Shown: in pieces, positions 1-6,755 of the stretch | Position numbering within the stretch: the stretch's first letter is position 1 | How the letters are laid out: the number at the start of each line of letters is the position of its first letter | Origin: an uncultured Eubacteriales bacterium | GTDB taxonomy: Bacteria; Bacillota; Clostridia; Oscillospirales; Oscillospiraceae | Reading direction: 5' to 3' | Assembly: GCA_900549495.1 (NCBI GenBank) | Contig: UROL01000016.1 | Coordinates: 1 to 18,017 of the forward strand | DNA: 18,017 nt | Program-made: the position numbers and the translations under genes | Notes under the pieces: model-generated | The model's database searches: none | Seen by the model: the letters and a program-made list of their open reading frames with translations, nothing else | Told to the model about the DNA's origin: nothing

Positions 1-25
1 TCCCTCAGCTTCGCTGCGCTCAGCA

Positions 26-44
26 GCTCCCTCAGAGAGGGAGC
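26..44. repeat. Perfect 8-bp palindrome of a REP-like intergenic element
   Basis: GCTCCCTC at 26-33 and GAGGGAGC at 37-44 form an 8-bp stem with a 3-nt AGA loop. The flank at 1-25 carries CTCAGC twice (4-9 and 19-24). I recall this GCTCCCTC/GAGGGAGC arrangement as a dispersed palindromic element in gut Oscillospiraceae genomes; that part is memory and not computed here. The element is cut by the left window edge, so its full length is unknown. Confidence 0.6.
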
Positions 45-100
45 CGGGAATGGCTTTCACCATCCATTGGGGAACACACCCTCGGAGAGGGAGCCGGGAA
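31..100. repeat. Two near-identical 20-bp direct repeats, 50 bp apart
   Basis: Positions 31-50 and 81-100 are identical except at one position (CTCAGAGAGG versus CTCGGAGAGG, both followed by GAGCCGGGAA). The first copy is one arm of the palindrome at 26-44. The second is followed by a hairpin, GGGAACAGGC (96-105) with GCCTGTCCC (109-117), lying just beyond the znuB stop. No U-tract follows on the minus strand, so this is not an obvious intrinsic terminator, although it may protect the 3' end of the zinc operon transcript. Confidence 0.55.
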
Positions 101-129
101 CAGGCTGCGCCTGTCCCAAACAGCCCAGA

Positions 130-966
130 TTAGGCTCCCTTCACCGTCCCGATTCCGGCGCAGACAGCAAAGGCTGCCACGTCCACCGCCACCACCGTGG
201 AGCCCACCGGGGTACCTGCCAGTATGGAAATGATAATGCCCAGAAAGGCACAGGTGACACTGATGACCGCCGAGAAAACCGTCACCGACAGGAAAGAGCG
301 GAAAATCCGCATGGCGGACAGGGCAGGGAAGATGATAAGCGCAGAAATCAGCAGGGAGCCCACCAGATTCATGGCAAGCACAATAATCACAGCGGTAATC
401 ACCGCAATCAGAAGATTGGCGGCATCCACCCGGGTGCCCGCCGCCTTGGCGAAATTTTCGTCGAAGGTTACGTCAAAGATGCGGTGGTAGAACAGGGTAA
501 ACAGCACCAGTACCAGCCCGGACAGCATAATGCACAGCCATACCTCCCCTTTGGTAAGGGTGAGGATGGAGGTGGAGCCAAACAACGCCCCGCACACATC
601 CCCGGAGAGGTTGGAGGAGGTGGAGAACATGCTCATCAGCAGATACCCAAAGGCCAGCGCACCCACGGAAATCATGGCAATGGCGGCATCGCCCTTGATT
701 TTGGTGTTCTGCCCGGTACGCAGCAGCAGCACGGCGCATACCACCGTCACCGGCAGTACAATCACCATGCGGTTGGTCATATTCAGCACCGCCGCAACGG
801 CCATGGCGCCAAAAGCCACATGGGAAAGGCCGTCACCGATGAAGGAAAACCGCTTGAGCACCAGGGTTACCCCCAGTAGGGAGGCACATAGTGCAATCAG
901 AACGCCCACAATCAGGGCGTAGCGGACAAAGGGGTAGCCCAAATACAGGGCAAGTGTTTCCATCAT
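130..966 (-). CDS. znuB: Zinc ABC transporter, membrane permease (ZnuB/AdcB-type)
   Basis: This is the membrane channel subunit of a high-affinity zinc importer of the ABC-3 family (MntB/ZnuB/TroC). The 278-residue product, normal for the family, is almost wholly hydrophobic with about 7-8 predicted membrane segments. It contains a family-typical cytoplasmic stretch near residues 38-52 (KRFSFIGDGLSHVAFGA) for contact with the ATPase, and a conserved GSLLISALIIFPA segment near 204-216. The start at 966 is chosen because GAGGAGG lies 7 nt upstream; a second ATG follows directly. The start codon overlaps the znuC stop as ATGA, so the two are probably translationally coupled. It is the last gene of the zur-znuA-znuC-znuB operon. 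Metal specificity is inferred from the neighbours, and manganese remains possible. Confidence 0.93.
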   Translation of the reverse strand: MMETLALYLGYPFVRYALIVGVLIALCASLLGVTLVLKRFSFIGDGLSHVAFGAMAVAAVLNMTNRMVIVLPVTVVCAVLLLRTGQNTKIKGDAAIAMISVGALAFGYLLMSMFSTSSNLSGDVCGALFGSTSILTLTKGEVWLCIMLSGLVLVLFTLFYHRIFDVTFDENFAKAAGTRVDAANLLIAVITAVIIVLAMNLVGSLLISALIIFPALSAMRIFRSFLSVTVFSAVISVTCAFLGIIISILAGTPVGSTVVAVDVAAFAVCAGIGTVKGA

Positions 967-1664
967 TTGTGCGCCTCCTCGCTGAGAAAGGCCTGGCCGA
1001 TGCCGCTGTGCAGGTAGCCCTCCTTGGTGCCGAAAAACAGATGCTTGCCGATGTGGAGAATGTGGGTGGCATCTGCCAGGGCAACCCCCACATCATGGGA
1101 AATCATAATAATAGTAATGCCCTCCCGGTGCAGCTGCTGGATGATTTCGTACATCTGCGCCGCAGCCTTGGGGTCCAGGCCGGAGATGGGCTCGTCCAGC
1201 AGAAGGCATTTCTGGGTGGCGCACAGGGCCCGTGCCAGCAGTACCCGCTGCTGTTGCCCGCCGGACAGCTCCCGGTAGCACCGGCGCTGGAAGCCCTCCA
1301 GCCCCAGTCGCTGGAGCTGATGGACGGCGGCTGCTTTTTCTTCCTTGGTGTAGAAGGGACGCCAGCCCCGCTGCCCCTGGAAGCCGGAAAGCACAATTTC
1401 CAGCACCGAGGCGGGGAAATCCCGCTGCACCTGGGTCTGCTGGGGCAGGTAGCCAATTTGGGTGGGCTTTAGCCCATCCATGTGGATGGAACCAGCCAGG
1501 GGCGGGGTGAGATTCAGAATGGTTTTCATCAGGGTGGACTTGCCGGAGCCGTTTTCTCCCACGATGCACAGATAGTCCCCGGCGTTGACCGTAAAGCTGA
1601 GACCGGTGACAATGGGCTTTCCGTCATAGCCCAGGGAGGCATTTTCACATACAATTTGGGGCAT
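963..1664 (-). CDS. znuC: Zinc ABC transporter, ATP-binding protein (ZnuC/AdcC-type)
   Basis: This is the cytoplasmic ATPase that powers metal import through ZnuB. The 233-residue protein has every ABC signature in order: Walker A GENGSGKS at 36-43, Q-loop region around LPQQ at 73-76, signature LSGGQQQR at 133-140, Walker B CLLLDEP at 153-159 with catalytic Glu158, D-loop SGLD, and the switch His190. The start at 1664 has AAGGAGG 7 nt upstream, and this RBS begins at the stop codon of znuA 12 nt away, so the spacing is operonic. The stop overlaps the znuB start by 4 nt. Length and composition are ordinary for metal-type ABC ATPases. The zinc assignment comes from the adjoining znuA and zur genes. 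Confidence 0.95.
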   Translation of the reverse strand: MPQIVCENASLGYDGKPIVTGLSFTVNAGDYLCIVGENGSGKSTLMKTILNLTPPLAGSIHMDGLKPTQIGYLPQQTQVQRDFPASVLEIVLSGFQGQRGWRPFYTKEEKAAAVHQLQRLGLEGFQRRCYRELSGGQQQRVLLARALCATQKCLLLDEPISGLDPKAAAQMYEIIQQLHREGITIIMISHDVGVALADATHILHIGKHLFFGTKEGYLHSGIGQAFLSEEAHK

Positions 1665-1676
1665 GGGGGTTCCTCC

Positions 1677-2615
1677 TTACGCCAGCGCCTGTTTTAGCAC
1701 CCGGAGATTTTCGGTCATCACCGTCAGATAGTCCAGGCTCTTTGCATTTTCCCCGGAGACAGACTGCATGGAGTTCAGGGTCAGCACCGGCATATCGGCG
1801 CTGCCTGCATTCTGGGCCACGGTTTTTGCCATGCGCCCGTCGCTGCTCTCGGTGACCAGCAGGGCATTTAGCCCCAATTCCTTCACCTTGTCAGAGAGGA
1901 ATACCACCGTCTCAAAGCTGGCACCTGTTTCGGCGGAGCAGCCGGGGAAGGCGGCGTAATAGCTCAGCCCATAGTCCTCCACCAGATACCGGAAGGGAAA
2001 CCGGTCGCACACCACAATGGTGCGGTTGGGGGAAGCATCGATGGCGCTGCGGTAGTCTCTGTCCAGAGCATCCAGCTTCTGCTGGTAGGCAGCAAGGTTG
2101 CCCCGGTAGGTATCCGCCTTTGCAGGGTTCAGGCGGCACAGCGCATCGGTGATGGCCTGGCAGAACAGGGAGGCATTTCGCAAAGAGAGCCAAACATGCT
2201 CGTCCGTTTCGGCATCGTCTTCCCCTTCCTCATGGGCCTCCATGCCCTCCACCACTTCCTCCTGGTGGGCCTGCGCCCCCAGCAGAGGCAGCAGCACCAG
2301 GGTTTCCCGGCCTGGATTGGTGGCCTCCAGCTTGGTGAGCCACTGGTCGGACTCGCCGCCGCCGTAAATCAGCAGGTCACAGTTGGCAGCCGTCACCATG
2401 TCGGAAACCGCAGGCTGGAAGCTGTGGGGATCCACACCGTCATCTACCAGCAGTGTCAGTTCCACGCTGTCATCGTTGCCCACGATTTGCCGTACCCAGT
2501 CATATTCCGGGAAAATGGCAGCCACCACCTGTAGTTTCTTGCTGCTCTGGGGCTGGGCGCAGCCGGACAGCAGCAGCGCCAGAGCCGATAGGATGATTAA
2601 AAACCGTTTTTTCAT
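1677..2615 (-). CDS. znuA: Zinc-binding lipoprotein of the ABC transporter (ZnuA/AdcA-type)
   Basis: This is the extracytoplasmic cluster A-I metal-binding protein that delivers zinc to ZnuB. From the chosen start the product has 312 residues, beginning with a lipoprotein signal ending in LLLSGC (Cys19). Expected metal ligands are His64 in DPHSFQP and His140 in DEHVWLS. Between them lies a very acidic, His-containing loop (about 117-139, with His117 and His128), the zinc-sensor type of loop. The usual third His motif reads CDRFPFRY (203-210), so that His is missing; I recall this variant from other Clostridia. The start at 2615 is preferred over a longer frame beginning at 2633 because AAAGGAG sits about 5 nt upstream. 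Its ATG overlaps the zur stop (ATGA), implying coupled translation. Confidence 0.92.
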   Translation of the reverse strand: MKKRFLIILSALALLLSGCAQPQSSKKLQVVAAIFPEYDWVRQIVGNDDSVELTLLVDDGVDPHSFQPAVSDMVTAANCDLLIYGGGESDQWLTKLEATNPGRETLVLLPLLGAQAHQEEVVEGMEAHEEGEDDAETDEHVWLSLRNASLFCQAITDALCRLNPAKADTYRGNLAAYQQKLDALDRDYRSAIDASPNRTIVVCDRFPFRYLVEDYGLSYYAAFPGCSAETGASFETVVFLSDKVKELGLNALLVTESSDGRMAKTVAQNAGSADMPVLTLNSMQSVSGENAKSLDYLTVMTENLRVLKQALA

Positions 2616-3031
2616 TGCTTCTCCTTTGCACAATCACTGCATACACCGTAGAAAATTGTCCGCACCGGGTCAATGGCAAAGCCGTGGTGCTGTAAAATAT
2701 GCTTCTGCAATTCGGGCAGCTCCTCGCAGTGCATATGGATGAGCTTGCCGCATACGGAGCATTTGCAGTGGTAGCAGATTTCCTCGCTGAGATGGGCTCC
2801 CAGGTATTCAAAGCAGGCAGGGGAGCTGGCATCAATGTTATATTTTGCAATTACGCCCTCGTCCACCAGCTTGTCCAGCTGCCGGTAGACCGTCGCCATA
2901 CCCATGGGCTTGCCGCTCCGGCGGAAATAGTCGCATACGTCCGCAGCGGTGATGTGCTGCCCGGGGACGCTTTCCAAAAAGCTCCGCAGCTCATCCCCCT
3001 GCCTGGTTTTATAGGAACCTTTGCTCTGCAT
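2612..3031 (-). CDS. zur: Fur-family metalloregulator, probable zinc uptake repressor Zur
   Basis: This is a 139-residue Fur-family repressor. It has a winged-helix segment (MGMATVYRQLDKLVDEGV, 43-60), an inter-domain region, and two structural-zinc CxxC pairs (Cys91/Cys94 and Cys131/Cys134), plus a His/Cys-rich stretch (YHCK, IHMHCEEL) typical of the metal-sensing domain. Start 3031 is chosen because AGGAGG lies 6-7 nt upstream; the frame is open to 3064, but that extension would run into the operator. As the first gene of an operon with znuACB it is most likely Zur, which represses zinc import when zinc is plentiful. Fur or PerR identity cannot be excluded from sequence alone. A perfect 7-1-7 palindrome in its own promoter predicts autoregulation. 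Confidence 0.9.
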   Translation of the reverse strand: MQSKGSYKTRQGDELRSFLESVPGQHITAADVCDYFRRSGKPMGMATVYRQLDKLVDEGVIAKYNIDASSPACFEYLGAHLSEEICYHCKCSVCGKLIHMHCEELPELQKHILQHHGFAIDPVRTIFYGVCSDCAKEKQ

Positions 3032-3048
3032 GGTCTGCCTCCTGAATT

Positions 3049-3063
3049 TGATAACTGTTATCA
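3049..3063 (-). promoter_or_regulatory. Perfect 7-1-7 Fur/Zur box (operator 1)
   Basis: TGATAAC-T-GTTATCA is a perfect 15-bp palindrome in the 7-1-7 arrangement used by Fur-family repressors (compare the Fur consensus TGATAATNATTATCA). It lies immediately downstream of the -10 element of the zur-znuACB promoter, over the expected transcription start, where a bound repressor would block RNA polymerase. Confidence 0.85.
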
Positions 3064-3064
3064 T

Positions 3065-3092
3065 ATTATACCCCGGCTTTTGAAAAAGTCAA
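3065..3092 (-). promoter_or_regulatory. Sigma-A promoter of the zur-znuACB operon
   Basis: On the minus strand TTGACT (3092-3087) and TATAAT (3070-3065) are separated by 16 bp. The promoter sits between two Fur-type boxes and about 34 nt upstream of the zur start codon. Confidence 0.85.
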
Positions 3093-3094
3093 TA

Positions 3095-3109
3095 TGAAAA
3101 TGAGTTTCA
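3095..3109. promoter_or_regulatory. Second 7-1-7 Fur-type box with one mismatched pair (operator 2)
   Basis: TGAAAATGAGTTTCA matches its reverse complement in six of seven arm pairs around a central G. It lies 2 bp upstream of the -35 hexamer of the zur promoter and 32 bp upstream of operator 1 (from 3063 to 3095 edge to edge). It could be a second repressor site, or serve regulation of the divergent plus-strand operon. Confidence 0.6.
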
Positions 3110-3182
3110 ATTTAAGAGCTACAGAAGACGGCGGCCTCCCGTCGATTTTTGTCGGAAGCTGTGAAAAAATGACGGATAGTCC

Positions 3183-3211
3183 TTGAAAATATCGACTGTA
3201 TATTATATAAT
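3183..3211 (+). promoter_or_regulatory. Strong sigma-A promoter of the SBP-histidine kinase operon
   Basis: TTGAAA (3183-3188), a 17-bp spacer and a consensus TATAAT (3206-3211) precede the lipoprotein gene by about 57 nt. The octamer TGTGTACA (3211-3218) starts on the last base of the -10 element and covers the expected start site. Confidence 0.8.
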
Positions 3212-3268
3212 GTGTACAACTCCTAGCGCTTTACATGCAATCTATTGGGCAAGAAGGAGAAGAATGCC

Positions 3269-4065
3269 ATGGGCGGAAAAAAGAGAATCGTGCTGCTTGC
3301 CCTGCTTCTGGCGGCAGCCCTGCTGGGCTGTGAGCGGAAGCAGCCCACAAAAGCCCTGCCCAGGTTGGTGATGGGTTACGATGAGTATCGCCCCTATACC
3401 TATACCGATGAGGACGGCCATGGCGTCGGAATCGATGTAGAAATTGCCACAGAGGCTTGCAGGCGGCTGGGCCGTCAGCCGGTGTTCCTCCGGATAAATT
3501 GGAGTATGCGGGACACCTGCCTGAAAAACGGAACCGTGGATTGCCTGTGGTGCTGCTACTCCATGAACGGTCGGGAGGAGGACTACGACTGGGCGGGCCC
3601 CTATGTGCTGGGCCGTCAGGTGTGGCCGTGCTGAAAGGCAGCCCAATCCAAACCCTCAGCGACTTGGAAGGAAAGCAGATTGCGGTTAAGACAGCAACCA
3701 GCTCCGAAAGCCTTTTTCTACAGACGCAGGGGAAACGTCTGCCCCGGGCCGCAACGATTTACAGCCTGGTGGATATAGAAGAGGTTGTGGCGGCCCTGCG
3801 TAACAACTATGTGGATGCCTGCGCCGGTTACTCTGCCACACTGGCGCAGATGCTGAAGAACAGCGATGTGGAGTACCGCTTCTTAGAGGAGGATATCCAG
3901 CTGTCCGAGCTGGGGGTAGCCTTCTATCCCGGTGCCAACCAGAGCCTGTGCCAGCAGCTGAACCAGGTTCTGGAGGAGATGCGTAAGGACGGTACAACCC
4001 GGGAAATTCTGGAGCGCTACGGCATAAATGCTGACAAGGCGCTGGGAGGTGGACTGGGTGCATAA
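3269..4065 (+). pseudogene. Family-3 solute-binding lipoprotein, frameshifted at about 3622
   Basis: This encodes an SBP_bac_3-type (amino acid-binding) Venus-flytrap lipoprotein. The signal peptide ends in LAAALLGC (Cys21). The typical lobe-1 start GYDEYRPYTYTDEDG is followed by GVGIDVEIATEACRRLG. Homology runs in one frame to YDWAGPYVLGRQV and then meets TGA at 3632-3634; it continues in the -1 frame from VAVLKGSPIQTLSDLEGKQ to the stop at 4063-4065. Adding one base near 3622 (CAG GTG G-TG GCC) restores a normal protein of about 265 residues. No other lesion is seen, so this is a recent mutation or an assembly error; no convincing slippery heptamer is present. ATG 3269 is chosen because AAGGAG lies 9 nt upstream. 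It runs into the kinase gene with overlap and probably supplies its ligand-sensing domain. Confidence 0.85.
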
Positions 4066-6646
4066 GTCTGCTATACGCAATTTGCCCAAGCGCTTGCCCC
4101 GGATTACGGCGGTGATGGCCCTGGGGCTGGCGCTGCTGCTGGCGGTGATGGCACTGGCGGGCTGCTGGGAGTTTGGCTCCACCTCCGTTCTGACGAAAAA
4201 TACTCTGGAAACCCTGAAGCAGCAGTGCATCAACTATGATAAGCTGCTGGCTGCCGACCGCACCAAGAGCCTGTTCCGGCTGGCGGATTTGCTGACGGAT
4301 TTGAGCTACCATTTGCAGGAGCAGCCGGAGCTTGCTACGGACACCTTCCTGGAGGGGCACGTGGACCGTCTGCGAATCAGCGGCATTGCGCTGCTGGATG
4401 AGAATTTGAAGCTGGATGCCTCCGGCTACACCCGCCAATACCGGAATCCCCAGTGGAAATACTCCGAAAACGGCACCCGGTTTGCAGACATTGTGGACTA
4501 TCCCAATAAAATCTATGCCCACCGTGTCCAGACAGGGGGCAATGACTACGATATCTGTGCCGTGTCCCGGAAGGACAAAAAGGGCATCCTGGTGGGATTT
4601 TACCGCCAGCCCGCCGGGATGCTTTCCGGCACGGAGAATGATTTGGCCAGCTTGCTGGGGGGACTGTACCTGCAAAAGCAGGGTGCATATGCCATTTCCT
4701 GGGAGGATACCGTCTGGGCCACCAGTGACTCCCAGATGGAGAGCGGGACACTGCCGGAGAATCCGGTGCTTCGCCGCCTGTCCCAGCTTCCTTCGGATGG
4801 GCAGCTGCGCCCCTTCCATGTCAATGGCAGCGCCTACCTGGGCTGCCGCTCCGGCTGCAACGGCTATGTGCTGTATATCTATTATCCCATTCTGGCAGCC
4901 TTCCCCAATACCTGGCTGGCAGCGGCCCTGTTTGCCATGGCGTATTTCGTCACCTGGGCGGGGATATTTGCCACCCGGAACCGGGTGCTTTCCGACAATC
5001 AAAAGGCCCTGCAGGAGAGCAACCGCCAGCTAAGCGAGAAGGTGAATATGCTCCGCTCCCTGGAGACCATTTATTTCACCCTTTTCTACGTGGATTTGCC
5101 CGAGGATAGGTATGAGAGCATCTACCTGGCCCCCTGGCTGACGGATAAGGTTCCTGCCAAGGGGAGCTACCAGGAGCTGAAGCGGTATTTTATGGAGCAC
5201 ACCGTACTGCCCCAGTTCCGGGAGGAGCTGGACGGCAGACTGTCCCCAGAGTTTATCCAGGAAACCCTGAGCCTGGAAAACATCACCGACGTCCACAAGA
5301 GCTTCTATACCGATTATCAGGCATATCGGGGCGGGGAGGAGAAGTGGTGCCGGGTCAGCGTCACTGTAGCGGATTTCGACCAAGACGGCAAGCCGTCCCA
5401 TGTGCTGATTCTTCTCCAGGATGTCAGCCGGGAGAAAACCAAAGAGGCCGCCTATCAGCGGCGCATTGTGGAAGAGGCCCAGGAGGCCCGGGTGGCCAAC
5501 AGCGCCAAGACGGATTTCCTCCGCCGTATCAGCCACGACATCCGTACTCCCATCAACGGCATCCAGGGCTACCTCAACATGGCGGCCCGCAATCCCGGGG
5601 ACATGCAGATTCAGGAGGAATGCCGGGAGCGGGCCATGGAGGCCCTGAACGCCCTGATGTCCCTGGTGAACAGTGTGCTGGATATGAGCAAGCTGGAGAG
5701 CAGCGAAATCAGGCTGGAAGAAAAGCCCTTCGACCTGATGGTGGTGCTGAACGAGACCACCACCCTGCTCCGGCCCCGGGCAACTGACCGGGGAATCGAG
5801 TATAAGGTGCTCCGGCGGGATTGCCTCCCTATTTCCCGGCTGGTGGGCAGTCCCAGGCATGTGATGCAGGTGCTGATGAATCTGGCGGGTAACGCCGTGA
5901 AGTATGGCAAGCCCGGGGGCTATGTCCACCTGAATACCCGGCTGGTATCCAGTACACCCACCACTGCCACCTTCGAATTCACCTGTGAGGACAATGGCCT
6001 GGGTATGTCCCAGGAGTTCCAGCAGCACATGTATGAGCCCTTTTCCCAGGAGGCCCAGGGAGCCCGCACCACCTACGAGGGCTCCGGCCTGGGGCTGTCT
6101 ATTGTGAAGAAGCTGGTGGATGCCCTGGGGGGCACCATCCAATGCCACTCCGAAAAGGGGAAGGGTACTACCTTCCGGGTGGAGCTGACCTTCCAGATTG
6201 ACAGAAGCTACACCGCCCAGCAGACCGATTCCGGCATCACAGGAGAGAAAAAGCTCCAGGGCGTCCGGGTGCTGCTGGTGGAGGACAACCACCTGAATAT
6301 GGATGTGGCAGAGTTCCTGCTCACCACCCAGGGGGCGGAGGTCACCAAGGCGTGGAACGGCAAAGAGGCGGTAGAGGCATTCAGCGCCTCTCCGGCGGGC
6401 TATTTCCACCTTATCCTCATGGATATTATGATGCCGGTGATGGACGGCCTGGAGGCTTCCCGTGCCATCCGCAGCCTGGCAAGGGAGGATGCCCGGACTG
6501 TGCCCATTGCTGCCATGTCGGCCAACACCTTCTCCGATGATGTCAGGCGCAGCCTGGATGCCGGAATGAATGCCCACATCCCCAAGCCCGTGGACGAGGC
6601 CACCCTGCTCGCCGTAGCCCGGCAGCTGCTGGGAACGCAACCCTGA
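4058..6646 (+). CDS. Hybrid sensor histidine kinase with C-terminal receiver domain
   Basis: This is a membrane sensor kinase of 862 residues, counted from a GTG start at 4058. That start is preferred because GGGAGGTGG lies about 7 nt upstream; an in-frame ATG at 4028 lacks such a site. Segments: TM1 about 16-39, an extracytoplasmic sensor region about 40-285, TM2 about 286-304, a short coiled coil, a PAS-like segment about 330-460, HisKA with SHDIRTP (His493), N-box (Asn612), G1 box EDNGLGM (Asp645), G2 box EGSGLGLSIVKK (674-685), and a receiver with LVEDN, phospho-acceptor Asp789 in LMDIMMP and Lys843. All catalytic residues are intact. The start overlaps the stop of the solute-binding gene by 8 nt, implying coupling. 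The pair resembles a split BvgS/EvgS sensor. No DNA-binding partner or Hpt domain is visible, so the output is unknown. Confidence 0.92.
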   Translation: MHKSAIRNLPKRLPRITAVMALGLALLLAVMALAGCWEFGSTSVLTKNTLETLKQQCINYDKLLAADRTKSLFRLADLLTDLSYHLQEQPELATDTFLEGHVDRLRISGIALLDENLKLDASGYTRQYRNPQWKYSENGTRFADIVDYPNKIYAHRVQTGGNDYDICAVSRKDKKGILVGFYRQPAGMLSGTENDLASLLGGLYLQKQGAYAISWEDTVWATSDSQMESGTLPENPVLRRLSQLPSDGQLRPFHVNGSAYLGCRSGCNGYVLYIYYPILAAFPNTWLAAALFAMAYFVTWAGIFATRNRVLSDNQKALQESNRQLSEKVNMLRSLETIYFTLFYVDLPEDRYESIYLAPWLTDKVPAKGSYQELKRYFMEHTVLPQFREELDGRLSPEFIQETLSLENITDVHKSFYTDYQAYRGGEEKWCRVSVTVADFDQDGKPSHVLILLQDVSREKTKEAAYQRRIVEEAQEARVANSAKTDFLRRISHDIRTPINGIQGYLNMAARNPGDMQIQEECRERAMEALNALMSLVNSVLDMSKLESSEIRLEEKPFDLMVVLNETTTLLRPRATDRGIEYKVLRRDCLPISRLVGSPRHVMQVLMNLAGNAVKYGKPGGYVHLNTRLVSSTPTTATFEFTCEDNGLGMSQEFQQHMYEPFSQEAQGARTTYEGSGLGLSIVKKLVDALGGTIQCHSEKGKGTTFRVELTFQIDRSYTAQQTDSGITGEKKLQGVRVLLVEDNHLNMDVAEFLLTTQGAEVTKAWNGKEAVEAFSASPAGYFHLILMDIMMPVMDGLEASRAIRSLAREDARTVPIAAMSANTFSDDVRRSLDAGMNAHIPKPVDEATLLAVARQLLGTQP

Positions 6647-6656
6647 TTACAACAAT

Positions 6657-6697
6657 CCCCCTGCAAATGGTGAACCACTTGCAGGGGGACGGTTTTT
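6657..6697 (+). terminator. Rho-independent terminator after the histidine kinase
   Basis: CCCCCTGCAA (6657-6666) pairs perfectly with TTGCAGGGGG (6679-6688). The stem is extended by TGG/CCA across one mismatch, with a TGAA loop, and is followed by TTTTT at 6693-6697. It begins 10 nt after the kinase stop. On the minus strand the stem lacks a good U-tract, so it serves the plus strand mainly. Confidence 0.92.
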
Positions 6698-6755
6698 GTG
6701 TACATGGTAGCTGGGAGGTCAGTCAGAGAATGCACCACTTTCTGGATCCCATTTT

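Noticed and set aside
67..879. Open frame of 270 codons opposite znuB
   Set aside because: The His/Gly/Gln-rich product is typical of the complement of a membrane protein gene; znuB has RBS, operon context and family signature.
3127..3150. GACGG/CCGTC hairpin followed by ATTTTT upstream of the lipoprotein promoter
   Set aside because: The stem is only 5 bp and there is no plus-strand transcript upstream for it to terminate. It could be an attenuator only if a promoter existed further left, and none was seen.
3521..3529. CTGAAAAAC as a possible programmed -1 frameshift site in the solute-binding gene
   Set aside because: It is not a proper X-XXY-YYZ heptamer. Protein homology continues in the original frame for about 90 nt past it, so the shift occurs near 3622.
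3686..5002. Open frame of 438 codons antisense to the lipoprotein/kinase junction
   Set aside because: Low-complexity composition with no motif. It overlaps two better-supported genes on the other strand.
5030..6640. Open frame of 536 codons antisense to the histidine kinase
   Set aside because: It is a GC-rich shadow frame: Gly/His/Gln-rich, without a recognisable domain, RBS or promoter, and lies fully opposite an intact multi-domain kinase.
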